From contig JAITST010000487.1 in NCBI GenBank assembly GCA_031287585.1, positions 1 through 22,907 on the forward strand: a stretch of DNA of 22,907 bases, given 5' to 3'. Position 1 is the stretch's first letter. Each line of letters begins with the position of its first letter. This document shows positions 1 to 7,412 of the stretch, piece by piece. Origin of the DNA: Planctomycetaceae bacterium (lineage in GTDB: Bacteria > Planctomycetota > Planctomycetia > Pirellulales > Thermoguttaceae). Position numbers and translations under genes: made by a program. The notes under the pieces are model-generated. The model did no database searches. It worked only from the letters and a program-made list of their open reading frames with translations, and was not told where the DNA came from.

Positions 1-105
1 TTGCAGATTGGCGTTAGAAGAAGAATTAAATGCACTTCCGCTTTCGGAAGAGCAAACAAAAAGTAACCGATGTACTAAAAATATACGTTCTCGCCGGATG
101 AAAAA

Positions 106-267
106 TTGAGAAAGGGCAGTTATATTGTTTCCTTTCTTAATTCGGAATACAGACAAATGCAGATTGAACGTATTGTTAGCGGTTCTATTCTTCAAAGTAT
201 TCGATATTCTGATTTAAAAAAAACGAATAATTTTGCCGCAAAGGGAGATACAACTCCGAATTGGTAA
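106..267 (+). pseudogene. Remnant resembling the C-terminal part of a restriction specificity subunit
   Basis: Reading from 106 gives about 53 codons ending in TAA at 265-267. The peptide contains YIVSFLNSEYRQMQIERI, then GSILQSIRYSDLK. This resembles the C-terminal conserved stretch of type I specificity (HsdS-like) target-recognition domains: a segment on the last part of a subunit interface, then a 'serine/leucine-aspartate-leucine-lysine' motif. No plausible start codon or full-length domain is present. The preceding bases 2-109 read open in another frame (CRLALEEELNALPLSEEQTK), so a frameshift may separate the two pieces. What is seen is only a short similarity by eye; the family assignment is inference. 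It lies in the same frame as the methyltransferase remnant that follows, which supports a decayed restriction-modification locus entering the window from the left. Confidence 0.4.
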
Positions 268-300
268 AAAAAGGAAAGATGCCGTTGAAGCATGGTAGCG

Positions 301-880
301 GCAAGATTAAAAATAAACGAAGCCAATACCGATGTCATCGAGTTAGTAAGATAAACAGTCGGCAAACTCGATAAATCGAAAGACGAATATAAACAACTCA
401 TCGCGGCAAGTATCAAAGAGATGTTCCGTGTTTTGAAATATGACCGCTGGCTTTCATTCGTTTTTGCACACAAAGACCCGGAGTTTTGGGACTTGATTAT
501 CAACACGGCAGAACAATGCGGCTTTGAATATATCGGAGCGGTCTCGCAAAAGAACGGTCAAACGAGTTTCAAAAAGCGGCAGCGTCCGTTCACTGTTTTG
601 TCAGGGCAACTGATTATTAACTTCCGCAAAGTCCGCAATCCTAAAACGTTAATGAAGGTGAATCTTGGAATGGACATTACGGAAATCGTCATCAATTCGA
701 TTGAAAGTATCATCGCAAAGCATCAGGGCGCAACGCTTGAACAAATCAATGCCGAGTTTGAGGAATGGGGCGCCCCCGGAAAATCAAACGATATTAAGCG
801 TGTTGGAAGACATAGCCGAGCGTTACGGAAACGATTGCTGGCGGTTAAAGACGGACGGACAAAAAGAGTTTGTGATGTAA
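301..880 (+). pseudogene. Degraded DNA methyltransferase, C-terminal part
   Basis: Frame 1 from 301 reads ARLKINEANTDVIELVR, stop TAA at 352-354, then KDEYKQLIAASIKEMFRVLK, RWLSFVFAHKDPEFWDLI, and SQKNGQTSFKKRQR. This matches the last part of site-specific N4/N6 DNA methyltransferases of the large type III-like kind: a 'V(F)RVLK..R.....H..D...W..L' block, then a strand near a QxSFK-like motif and a final hydrophobic strand (LSGQLIINFRK). From about 795 the sensible C-terminus continues in frame 2 (VLEDIAERYGNDCWRLK) and stops at 878-880, so there is also a frameshift. The catalytic DPPY-type motif is not present in the window. With one in-frame stop and one frameshift the gene is not functional as a single protein. 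An open frame from 421 to 1005 exists, but its tail after about 800 is out-of-frame noise. Family call is from pattern recognition only. Confidence 0.6.
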
Positions 881-932
881 TAACATCATCCCCCAATTTA
901 GCTGATATTCCTAGAAGCCGCGAACGAAGGAG

Positions 933-966
933 CCGGAAGTGGAGGGGTACTCCGCGAAACTTCCGG
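933..966 (+). terminator. Strong hairpin after the methyltransferase remnant
   Basis: CCGGAAGT at 933-940 pairs perfectly with ACTTCCGG at 959-966, and inner GGAG / CCTC-type bases can extend the pairing. The sequence after the stem is A/T-rich (GTTAATTTTATTTTTATT). It lies 52 bases after the degraded gene's stop and also faces the 3' end of pyrG, which converges on it. A terminator serving one or both directions is the simplest reading; a mobile-element end is possible. Confidence 0.45.
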
Positions 967-986
967 GTTAATTTTATTTTTATTGG

Positions 987-1049
987 TGCCAGTACGGTAC
1001 GTTAATTAGTTAAATCAAGAAAATTGCGATTGTCTATTTTTGGCACAAT
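987..1049 (+). repeat. Interspersed repeat, copy 1
   Basis: About 63 bp. It begins TGCCAGTACGGTA, has TAGTTAAATCA in the middle, and ends TTGTCTATTTTTGGCACAAT. A second copy in the same orientation lies at 5650-5708 (TGCCAGTGCGGTA ... TAGTTAAGTCA ... TTGTCTATTTTTTTGCACAAT). In copy 1 the ends form a short inverted repeat, GTGCCA with TGGCAC. Flanking bases outside the repeat do not match between copies. The two copies sit just outside the pyrG to aroC block. Confidence 0.7.
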
Positions 1050-1092
1050 GGGACTACGATTTACGGCTAGACGCGAAGTATTGCGTCCTTAC

Positions 1093-2697
1093 TTACGTTT
1101 TATGTTCCACTGCCGCTTTAATAAAACCGGCGAATAACGGATGCGGATTGGTTGGTTGCGACTTGAATTCAGGGTGGAATTGCACCGCTACAAAGAATGG
1201 GTGTCCGTCAATTTCGATTACCTCCGGTAGTTTGCCGTCGGGCGATGTACCTACTACCTTCATTCCCGCTGCCTCGTAGCGTTCGCGGTATTCGGGGTTA
1301 AACTCGTAACGATGCCGATGCCGTTCTGATATTTCCTGTTTACCGTAACAATTGAGCGCGATACTGTTTTCACGTAACGTTGCCCTTTGCGCACCGCGGC
1401 GTAACGTTCCACCGACATTTGTCACCCCGCGTTGTTCGTCGAGTAAACATATCACCGGATGTTGCGTGTCCGCACTGAACTCTGTCGAGTTCGCGTCTTC
1501 AAAACCTAGCACGTGCCGTCCAAACTCAATTGCCGCACACTGCATTCCGAGACAAATTCCCAAAAACGGAATTTTGTTTTCGCGCGCAATTTGAATCGCC
1601 CGAATCTTTCCTTCGATACCGCGTTCACCAAATCCACCCGGTACAAGTATCCCGTCCGCCTTCATCAAATCCTGTAACGTATCGCCGCGGTCGAGGAACT
1701 CGCTGTCGATACGCAACACGCGAACCTGTGCGTTTTCCGCAATACCGCCGTGAATAATCGCCTCGTATATCGATTTGTACGCATCGCGGTGTTTCGCGTA
1801 CTTACCGACAACCGCGATAGTAACATCGTGCTTCGGATTACGCAATCGCAACAACAACTCACGCCAATCATCAAGGTTAATTGTCTTCGCCTTGTCGATT
1901 CGTAACTTATTGATAATCAGTTGGTCGATTCCGTTTTCGAGCAATCCGAGCGGTACTTCGTAGATTGAAAAATCTTTGTCCTTCTCTTCGATGACCGCCT
2001 TTTTTTCGACATTACAAAAGAGTGCGATTTTCGCCTTATCCTCTTCGGAAATCGTATGTTCTGTACGGCAGATGAGCAGGTCGGGCTGGATTCCAATTTG
2101 ACGTAGTTTCTCGACACTATGTTGTGTAGGTTTGGTTTTCAACTCACGCGCGGCTTTGAGAAACGGAACGAGCGTGAGGTGAATGTATAGACAATTTTCT
2201 TTGCCAACGTCGAGCGAGTATTGACGAATCGCTTCGAGAAACGGTAGTCCTTCGATGTCGCCGACGGTACCGCCGATTTCGGTTATCACAACGTCAACGT
2301 CCGGCGCGTCGAGGTTTGCGATACACGATTTGATTTCGTCGGTAACGTGCGGAATGACTTGTACCGTTTTACCGTGATAGTCGCCGCGGCGTTCTTTTTC
2401 GATTACACGCAGATAAATCAAACCGGTTGTCCAACTTGACCAACGTGTAAGCGGGCTGTTGGTGAAACGCTCGTAATGACCGAGGTCGAGGTCGGTCTCG
2501 GTACCGTCGTCGAGAACATAAACCTCACCGTGCTGGTAAGGACTCATAGTACCGGGGTCAACGTTAATATAAGGGTCAAGTTTCTGCAAGCGGACTGACA
2601 ACCCGCGACGTTCAAGCAACATTCCAATCGAAGCACTTGTCAACCCCTTACCAAGAGAACTAACAACGCCTCCGGTAACAAAAATATGTTTAGTCAT
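1093..2697 (-). CDS. pyrG: CTP synthase
   Basis: 534 residues. Makes CTP from UTP using ATP and glutamine, the last step of de novo pyrimidine nucleotide synthesis, in the cytoplasm. The N-terminal synthetase domain (about 1-265) starts MTKHIFVTGGVVSSLGKG, with the nucleotide-binding loop at 10-18, and contains the conserved QKLDPYINVDPGTMSPYQHG block. The C-terminal class I glutamine amidotransferase domain (about 290-534) has the nucleophile in GICLGMQ (Cys382) and the His508/Glu510 pair in QFHPEF, so both activities should be intact. The start at 2697 was chosen because it places the family-invariant MTKxIFVTGG at residue 1. An in-frame upstream ATG at 2730 would add 11 unconserved residues. 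No clear Shine-Dalgarno is seen. A sigma70-like promoter lies about 60 bases upstream, so it can be transcribed alone as well as after the two upstream genes. Confidence 0.97.
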   Translation of the reverse strand: MTKHIFVTGGVVSSLGKGLTSASIGMLLERRGLSVRLQKLDPYINVDPGTMSPYQHGEVYVLDDGTETDLDLGHYERFTNSPLTRWSSWTTGLIYLRVIEKERRGDYHGKTVQVIPHVTDEIKSCIANLDAPDVDVVITEIGGTVGDIEGLPFLEAIRQYSLDVGKENCLYIHLTLVPFLKAARELKTKPTQHSVEKLRQIGIQPDLLICRTEHTISEEDKAKIALFCNVEKKAVIEEKDKDFSIYEVPLGLLENGIDQLIINKLRIDKAKTINLDDWRELLLRLRNPKHDVTIAVVGKYAKHRDAYKSIYEAIIHGGIAENAQVRVLRIDSEFLDRGDTLQDLMKADGILVPGGFGERGIEGKIRAIQIARENKIPFLGICLGMQCAAIEFGRHVLGFEDANSTEFSADTQHPVICLLDEQRGVTNVGGTLRRGAQRATLRENSIALNCYGKQEISERHRHRYEFNPEYRERYEAAGMKVVGTSPDGKLPEVIEIDGHPFFVAVQFHPEFKSQPTNPHPLFAGFIKAAVEHKT

Positions 2698-2758
2698 AAT
2701 GTTTTTTGTGTTATGTATTAAAGAGAGCAAACAGAAAGGTCACAAACGACCCGCCAAC

Positions 2759-2787
2759 ATTGTAACGTTATTTTTCGCAGAAAGCAA
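2759..2787 (-). promoter_or_regulatory. Predicted sigma70-type promoter of pyrG
   Basis: On the minus strand TTGCTT (plus 2782-2787) is followed after 17 bases by TACAAT (plus 2759-2764). The start of transcription would fall near 2752, leaving about 55 bases of leader before the pyrG ATG at 2697. It sits in the gap between the upstream membrane-protein gene and pyrG. Confidence 0.5.
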
Positions 2788-2826
2788 CGCAGGGGCGAGA
2801 ATACACCCGTTCCCAATTCTCATGCG

Positions 2827-4410
2827 TCAATGCGCGTGATTAGATGGCAACGGTAGTTGCGATGGATGCGCGGGAACGGCTGTTTGCGGTGCTATGTCTG
2901 ATGGTAAAACCTCCATTATTTTTGCTGTCCCGGGTGTCCACGGAATTGATGGGGTATCGGTTTTTACCATTGATGATAGCAAGGTTGGAATTGATATTGG
3001 GGTTGTTGTTGGTTGCGTTGACACTTCCATTATTCCTTCACGGCTTTGCATTATCATATTTTTATAACTACCCTTGTACGCCGTGAACATTACCTCGCCC
3101 GGTGTTATGTTGAAGCAGAACAGGCACTTGTCGAACGGTACTTGCTCGCCGGGGAACTTTTCGATGAATTCTTTCGGTTCAACTATCAATGCGAAATCTT
3201 TTGTCAGACGTTGGAACAACTCCCGCTCAATCGTGCCGTTCACAATGTCCGCCCAGCCGTTTGCTGTTACCAAACTGTCATTGTAAATCGCGGATGTTAC
3301 TTCAACACTAATCACGCCTGTCAGGTTAAACGAGGTGTAATCGTTTGCAAACTTCTTCAAGTCGATTCCGCGCAACGACACATCCTTCCACATCACGTTC
3401 CATGCTGTTTCACGTGTAATGCCCGTTTGCAAATTTGGTGTCGGTAAATGGTCGCACTGGATTGTTCCGCTGAAACGGCATAGTTTGCCGAGTTGTTCAA
3501 ACTGCGGTACGAACGATGACAACAGAGTGACCGGCACGTACTCGTTTTTCGGAACCGAGAACGTGATATGTGTTGACGGAACAGAACCGGTACGCGAACG
3601 GACGGCGTGAAACGCTACGACACTGCTTGGCGAAAAATGCGGAAACGCCCACGAAATATCAACACGTGTCGAGCGTTCCGTGGAATAGAATCTGCCGCCG
3701 AAAAACGTTAGCGTCAAATCGAGAGGCGTGTTCGACGCATCGCCGTTTCGCACTTCAACCGGTGTTTTTATTTCAAGCGTGTCAACGGTAAATTCCAACG
3801 GCGAATCTTTCGGACCGCGTCTGTGAGCAAGCAGCGCGAATAAAAATTCTTTCAGTTGCGCACCGCCAACATCCGCCGGAACGCGGTCGAAGTGTACCGT
3901 TATCTGCGGTGCGGTGACACGCCAGAAACCAACGCCTTTACGGTAGAAGGGAATGTAATCGGTAACGACATCGAACAGATTCGTTTGACGGTTCTCGGTA
4001 ATAACAGTTATGGTGTCAGTATTGTCACCAACTTCACCAACGTCAACGGCTGCGGTGACGGTTTCTGTTTCTCCGTTTTCTGATAACGTATCGACGGGCT
4101 CGAAACGTTTTAGATTTGTTGTTCGGACAAACGTTATTATTAGTTCGGGACAACTTAACACGGTCTTTTTCGTTTCGGAGTCAATGAGACGTAAGTTGGT
4201 GTATCGGGTTTCTCCGGGTCTCAATTCGCTAACGCTGTCGATGCGGACATTGAGACCGGTTTGGTTCAATATAATCTGCTCGTGTTTCCGCACCGCAACC
4301 GGCAACTTTTGGCAAACTATAACCCCAAGCACCAACACGCTCAGCGTTGGTCCCAGCAGGAAAAATAGTGTGAGCGTTAAGAAACGCCGCGTGTAGTCGT
4401 GGAGGAACAC
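2827..4410 (-). CDS. Membrane-anchored protein of unknown function, possibly AsmA-like
   Basis: 527 residues with a GTG start at 4410; no later Met could keep the N-terminal membrane segment. Residues about 9-33 (RFLTLTLFFLLGPTLSVLVL) form one transmembrane helix or uncleaved signal. The rest looks extracytoplasmic, rich in beta-strand-like alternation and threonine. The region just after the helix (ILNQTGLNVRIDSVSELRPG, then a block ending in a strand) resembles the start of AsmA/DUF3971-like lipid-transfer proteins. A later block around residues 370-430 (WKDVSLRGIDLKKFANDY, then NGTIERELFQRL) resembles the conserved C-terminal AsmA-like stretch. The tail from about 480 is Pro/Thr-rich and probably disordered. 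I do not recognise the family with certainty. It lies 75 bases after aroC and 129 bases before pyrG, all on the same strand. Confidence 0.75.
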   Translation of the reverse strand: MFLHDYTRRFLTLTLFFLLGPTLSVLVLGVIVCQKLPVAVRKHEQIILNQTGLNVRIDSVSELRPGETRYTNLRLIDSETKKTVLSCPELIITFVRTTNLKRFEPVDTLSENGETETVTAAVDVGEVGDNTDTITVITENRQTNLFDVVTDYIPFYRKGVGFWRVTAPQITVHFDRVPADVGGAQLKEFLFALLAHRRGPKDSPLEFTVDTLEIKTPVEVRNGDASNTPLDLTLTFFGGRFYSTERSTRVDISWAFPHFSPSSVVAFHAVRSRTGSVPSTHITFSVPKNEYVPVTLLSSFVPQFEQLGKLCRFSGTIQCDHLPTPNLQTGITRETAWNVMWKDVSLRGIDLKKFANDYTSFNLTGVISVEVTSAIYNDSLVTANGWADIVNGTIERELFQRLTKDFALIVEPKEFIEKFPGEQVPFDKCLFCFNITPGEVMFTAYKGSYKNMIMQSREGIMEVSTQPTTTPISIPTLLSSMVKTDTPSIPWTPGTAKIMEVLPSDIAPQTAVPAHPSQLPLPSNHAH

Positions 4411-4485
4411 TGTTTTTAATAATTGGATTTAATTGAATTGTAATGTCGCACTGTTGTAAAGTGTATTTTTGTGATAAACGGCAGA

Positions 4486-5568
4486 TTAGGGCAACGATTC
4501 TACTAACGCGGTTGCCAGTGCGATTATCGCCGCCGCTTCTACCACAACGCTCGCGGCACTAACCGCGCATACGTCACTTCGTTCGTATTCCGCTTTGGTT
4601 GGCTGGTGTGTTGTCAGGTCAACTGACGGTAACGGTGTTGTCATTGTTGGGATCGGTTTCATTGCCGCGCGGATTATTATTGGTTCGCTGTTACTCATTC
4701 CGCCTTCGATGCCGCCCGCGTTATTTGTTGACCTTACAAACCCGCGATGGGCAGTGTTTTCTAATGCGGTATCGAATATAATCGGGTCGTGAACTTTGCT
4801 GCCGCGTTGATTCGCTGACTCGAAACCAAGTCCGATTTCAACACCCTTTATCGCTTGAACCGACATAACCGCTTGTGCCAACAAACCATCCAACCGCTTG
4901 TCCCACTGCATACACGAACCAAGCCCGAACGGTACGCCATCGATACGTACTTCGATAACGCCGCCGAGTGAATCGCCGTCTTCTTTACACTTATCAATCG
5001 CGTTCTTCGCCGCTGCGTCGCGTTCCGGCGCGGCTGAATACAACTCGCTGTTGTCACGACGCGATAGTAGTTCGTCGAATGTTAGTTGCCCGATATTGTC
5101 GGGACGCAAGTCAACGTTACCGATAGACAAAACGTAGCCAACAACGCGGATTGAGTGTAATGTTAAAAGTTGACGGCACAATCCGCCAGCGGCGACACGT
5201 GCCGCTGTTTCGCGTGCGCTCGAACGTTCGAGAACGGGACGGATTCCCTGACCGAACGTGATAGCTCCCGCCAAATCTGCGTGACCCGGACGCGGACGGT
5301 TCAATAACGGCATCTCGTCGATACGGTAATCTTTGTTCTTAACCCACAACGTAATCGGCGCACCGGTAGTAATTCCGCGACAAATACCGGTGAGTAGTTC
5401 GACGGTATCGGTCTCGATTTTCTGACGCGCACCGCGTCCATAACCGCCCTGACGACGGCGTAAATCGCTATCAATAACACTGGTGTCAACAACAATACCA
5501 GCCGGAAAACCATCAAGTAAAGCCAACAACCCCCGCCCGTGCGATTCACCAGCAGTGAAAAAACGCAT
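4486..5568 (-). CDS. aroC: Chorismate synthase
   Basis: 360 residues. Converts 5-enolpyruvylshikimate-3-phosphate to chorismate, the last shikimate-pathway step, using reduced FMN. The start at 5568 gives the family-typical MRFFTAGESHGRG. Conserved blocks follow in order: RRQGGYGRGARQKIETD, the RPGHADLAG region, RSSARETAARVAAGG, and AGGIEGGMSNSEPI near residue 300. The usual GGISGG is GGIEGG here, and the usual NGEP is NSEP, both mild variants. Upstream in-frame codons back to 5616 (LDYLVCKFLFLLGV) are unlikely to be translated because the conserved family begins at the GESHG methionine. GGGGG lies about 7-11 bases before the start as a possible weak ribosome-binding site. First gene of a minus-strand block continuing to the membrane protein and pyrG. 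Confidence 0.97.
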   Translation of the reverse strand: MRFFTAGESHGRGLLALLDGFPAGIVVDTSVIDSDLRRRQGGYGRGARQKIETDTVELLTGICRGITTGAPITLWVKNKDYRIDEMPLLNRPRPGHADLAGAITFGQGIRPVLERSSARETAARVAAGGLCRQLLTLHSIRVVGYVLSIGNVDLRPDNIGQLTFDELLSRRDNSELYSAAPERDAAAKNAIDKCKEDGDSLGGVIEVRIDGVPFGLGSCMQWDKRLDGLLAQAVMSVQAIKGVEIGLGFESANQRGSKVHDPIIFDTALENTAHRGFVRSTNNAGGIEGGMSNSEPIIIRAAMKPIPTMTTPLPSVDLTTHQPTKAEYERSDVCAVSAASVVVEAAAIIALATALVESLP

Positions 5569-5622
5569 AGTAACCCCCAAAAGGAAAAGGAACTTACAAA
5601 CAAGATAGTCTAACAAAAACAG

Positions 5623-5634
5623 AGAAAATTTTCT
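5623..5634. promoter_or_regulatory. Perfect 12-bp palindrome upstream of aroC
   Basis: AGAAAATTTTCT is self-complementary and lies about 55-66 bases upstream of the aroC start, within the leader/promoter region. It could be a protein-binding site, but a 12-bp A/T-rich palindrome is also plausible by chance. Confidence 0.25.
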
Positions 5635-5649
5635 AGGGCAAAATTTAGT

Positions 5650-5708
5650 GCCAGTGCGGTAATCTAGTTAAGTCAGAAAAATTGCTTTTGTCTATTTTTT
5701 TGCACAAT
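5650..5708 (+). repeat. Interspersed repeat, copy 2
   Basis: About 59 bp, matching 987-1049 in the same orientation. Shared blocks are TGCCAGT.CGGTA, TAGTTAA.TCA, AAAATTGC, TTGTCTATTTTT and GCACAAT, separated by one- to four-base differences. Its left edge is 82 bases upstream of the aroC start. It could carry weak promoter elements on the minus strand (TTAACT, 18 bases, TAAATT), which is speculative. Confidence 0.7.
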
Positions 5709-5745
5709 TCTTATACTGTTACCATACTTACCCTATATGAAAGGA

Positions 5746-5792
5746 ATGCCGATGTCAAGTCACGCCAATTACAAAGCACGCCGATTGCAAAG
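5746..5792 (+). repeat. Three degenerate 15-16 bp tandem direct repeats
   Basis: Units are ATGCCGATGTCAAGT (5746-5760), CACGCCAATTACAAAG (5761-5776) and CACGCCGATTGCAAAG (5777-5792). The last two differ at two positions; the first is more diverged. An inverted copy of the third unit occurs at 5901-5916. Such spacing suits binding sites for a DNA-binding protein (iteron-like), but no replication or regulator gene is next to it. Confidence 0.6.
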
Positions 5793-5916
5793 TCATTTTT
5801 TCACAGGTAAGCAAGTGTAGGTAGGGTAGATAATTTTTGCCTGTTTTCACTAAACTACCCATCTTCGCCATTCTGGTCAATGGAACGAGAAACTTTACGA
5901 CTTTGCAATCGGCGTG
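5777..5916. mobile_element. Small element with 18-bp perfect terminal inverted repeats, possibly MITE-like
   Basis: CACGCCGATTGCAAAGTC at 5777-5794 is the exact reverse complement of GACTTTGCAATCGGCGTG at 5899-5916. The 140-bp unit has no coding potential. Inside, GGTAGGGTAG near 5820 and CTACCC near 5856 could also pair, so the whole could fold into one long hairpin. No clear target-site duplication is visible at the edges (ACAAAG on the left, ATCCTT on the right). Alternatives are a regulator-binding inverted repeat or a structured RNA. Confidence 0.45.
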
Positions 5917-5933
5917 ATCCTTGCTGTGATTTA

Positions 5934-5942
5934 TGTTATAAT
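5934..5942 (+). promoter_or_regulatory. Predicted extended -10 promoter element
   Basis: TGTTATAAT gives an extended -10 (TGn then TATAAT at 5937-5942). No good -35 is seen 16-18 bases upstream. It lies about 109 bases before the short interrupted reading frame at 6051 and just after the inverted-repeat element. Confidence 0.3.
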
Positions 5943-6050
5943 ACGAAAATCGAAAAGAGAATAGTACAACTCCAAATGAATCATTTTGTTACCTTCCCAA
6001 CTTTGTGATTAGGGCTGTTGTTCTAACCATAATTTCACTCAACAAAAATA

Positions 6051-6278
6051 ATGAACCAGAATCCCACTTCATTGCAAATATTTATGACAACTGAACGGAA
6101 GTCACCTTACCCCACCGGTTATCTCGCGTCATACAAAACGATGGTCAAAAATCGTCTTTTCGGTCGCCAGATTGAATAGAATGACAAAGGTGAGGTGATT
6201 TCTGATGTTGACCTAGATATTCCTAAACCGTGGGCTGATGCTCCGAAGAAGGATGATGATGTTGGACAGAAAAAATAA
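6051..6278 (+). pseudogene. Short unknown reading frame interrupted by one amber codon
   Basis: From ATG at 6051 the frame gives MNQNPTSLQIFMTTERKSPY and TGYLASYKTMVKNRLFGRQIE, then TAG at 6177-6179. It continues open as NDKGEVISDVDLDIPKPWAD to TAA at 6276-6278 (75 codons if the amber codon is read). The amino acids on both sides of the TAG look like normal protein (basic middle, acidic/proline-rich tail), so it looks like one small gene with a single nonsense change, or a short 42-residue protein. No family is recognised. An extended -10 element lies about 110 bases upstream. No mobile-element or toxin motif is visible. Confidence 0.4.
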
Positions 6279-6522
6279 TAGTGGTTGTAGTGTGGGAACG
6301 TTTTGTGATGGACGTTTTAGCATACCTTTTGGGGTTGAAAAACATTTAGTTCGGCTACTCTTTCGATAAAACACGTAATTTACGGTATTTGACGAGTGGT
6401 TCCCGCTAAAGTTTTTTGGAATGTGCAATTAAATACTTGTGATAATATTTTTGACGTAAAAGGTTCAACCAAAAATACCGCTATAACACATTGTTCAACC
6501 CATTACGAGGTTATCCATACTG
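6279..6522. other. Gene-free stretch
   Basis: This part of the gap up to the gene at 6660 is A/T-rich and contains no convincing reading frame, tRNA or strong repeat on either strand. GTTCAACC occurs twice (near 6462 and 6493), most likely by chance. Confidence 0.5.
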
Positions 6523-6546
6523 ACCCCCACGGGGTAGTGGTTTTTT
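6523..6546 (+). terminator. Candidate terminator hairpin
   Basis: ACCCC (6523-6527) pairs with GGGGT (6531-6535) around a CAC loop, and six T bases follow at 6541-6546. The stem is short (5 bp), so this is only moderately likely. It would separate the short interrupted frame upstream from the next plus-strand gene. Confidence 0.35.
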
Positions 6547-6599
6547 GTCAACATCTACTCAATAGTAATGCGGGTAGCGCAATTTTCAAGCGTCACTAG

Positions 6600-6605
6600 T
6601 ATAAT
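6600..6605 (+). promoter_or_regulatory. Possible -10 box for the zinc-ribbon membrane protein gene
   Basis: TATAAT lies 55 bases before the ATG at 6660, but no recognisable -35 is present at 16-18 bases upstream, so this is weak. Confidence 0.25.
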
Positions 6606-6659
6606 ATATCCTGTTTTATCCTTTGTGGTAAAAATAACAATCCAACAATCAACATTCAG

Positions 6660-7247
6660 ATGAAATACCAACTTCCTTGTCAATGCGGTCTTACAATTGC
6701 GGTTGAAACGTCGCAGGCGGGCGGGCAGGTCGTTTGCTCCTGCGGACAACAAATTCAAGTGCCGTCACTAATCAAACTTAAACAATTGCCGCCGGACGAC
6801 AACTTGCCTGTTGTTTCGGCGGAACACGGTGTTAATCCGCGTATGATTTTGTTGTTCATCGGACTTGCGCTGCTCGCGGGTACGATTGCGTTTGGATGTT
6901 ATGTTTACGAGGAACGTCCGATAGCGTACAAAGTTTTGGAGAAGCCGGTCGGAAAAATTCTCGATGGGCGAATAAGAAATTACAACTCGACTCCGGTTTC
7001 GCAAGAGGAATACGTAGTCCTTGCGACAAATCCTGAATACATTCTCGTTATGACACCGTTTCAAGCGTACCAATACCTCGACGTACTAGGTCCCGACTTA
7101 CAGATGGGGTTCAACTTTCAGGAAAACTATCAGATACTCAAAGATACGCACACGTTTCTACTAATACTGTTGGCGGTTCTGTCGGTAATAACATTGGTAG
7201 TGCTTGTCGTCGTACCGTTTGTGCCAACGTCGTTGAAACCGCAATAA
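6660..7247 (+). CDS. Membrane protein with N-terminal double-CxC zinc ribbon
   Basis: 195 residues. The N-terminus (MKYQLPCQCGLTI ... VVCSCGQQIQVP) has two CxC pairs, Cys7/Cys9 and Cys26/Cys28, 16 residues apart, which is a small zinc-ribbon pattern often found at the start of planctomycete membrane proteins. One membrane helix follows at about 61-83 (ILLFIGLALLAGTIAFGCYV) and a second at about 165-188 (LLILLAVLSVITLVVLVVVP). Between them lies a hydrophilic segment of about 80 residues. No enzyme motif is visible. The protein is probably inserted with the ribbon in the cytoplasm, but topology is inference. Function unknown. It stands alone, with more than 350 bases before the next gene. Confidence 0.85.
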   Translation: MKYQLPCQCGLTIAVETSQAGGQVVCSCGQQIQVPSLIKLKQLPPDDNLPVVSAEHGVNPRMILLFIGLALLAGTIAFGCYVYEERPIAYKVLEKPVGKILDGRIRNYNSTPVSQEEYVVLATNPEYILVMTPFQAYQYLDVLGPDLQMGFNFQENYQILKDTHTFLLILLAVLSVITLVVLVVVPFVPTSLKPQ

Positions 7248-7412
7248 GTAGAAAGCGTGAGCATCGTCTAATTACGTGCCACTCAAACAATTCTCACGGT
7301 AAGTTTCCCGTAGCTTACAAGCCAAACCAAACCTCGTGGCGATACCGAAGACACGATGGACACGGAGAATACATAAGGATAGTTCAACCGTGACAAGTGT
7401 ATTGTCTGCGAT

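Noticed and set aside
421..1005. Open frame of 194 codons taken as an intact gene
   Set aside because: Only its first part matches a methyltransferase; the sensible C-terminus is in another frame ending at 880, and an upstream stop cuts the N-terminal part.
987..1049. Integron attC site
   Set aside because: The inverted ends are only 6 bp and lack the expected core sites; no integrase is present.
2698..2730. Longer pyrG start at 2730
   Set aside because: The added 11 residues are not part of the conserved CTP synthase N-terminus.
5746..5916. CRISPR array
   Set aside because: Units are 15-16 bp, directly abutting and degenerate, without spacers, and no cas gene is present.
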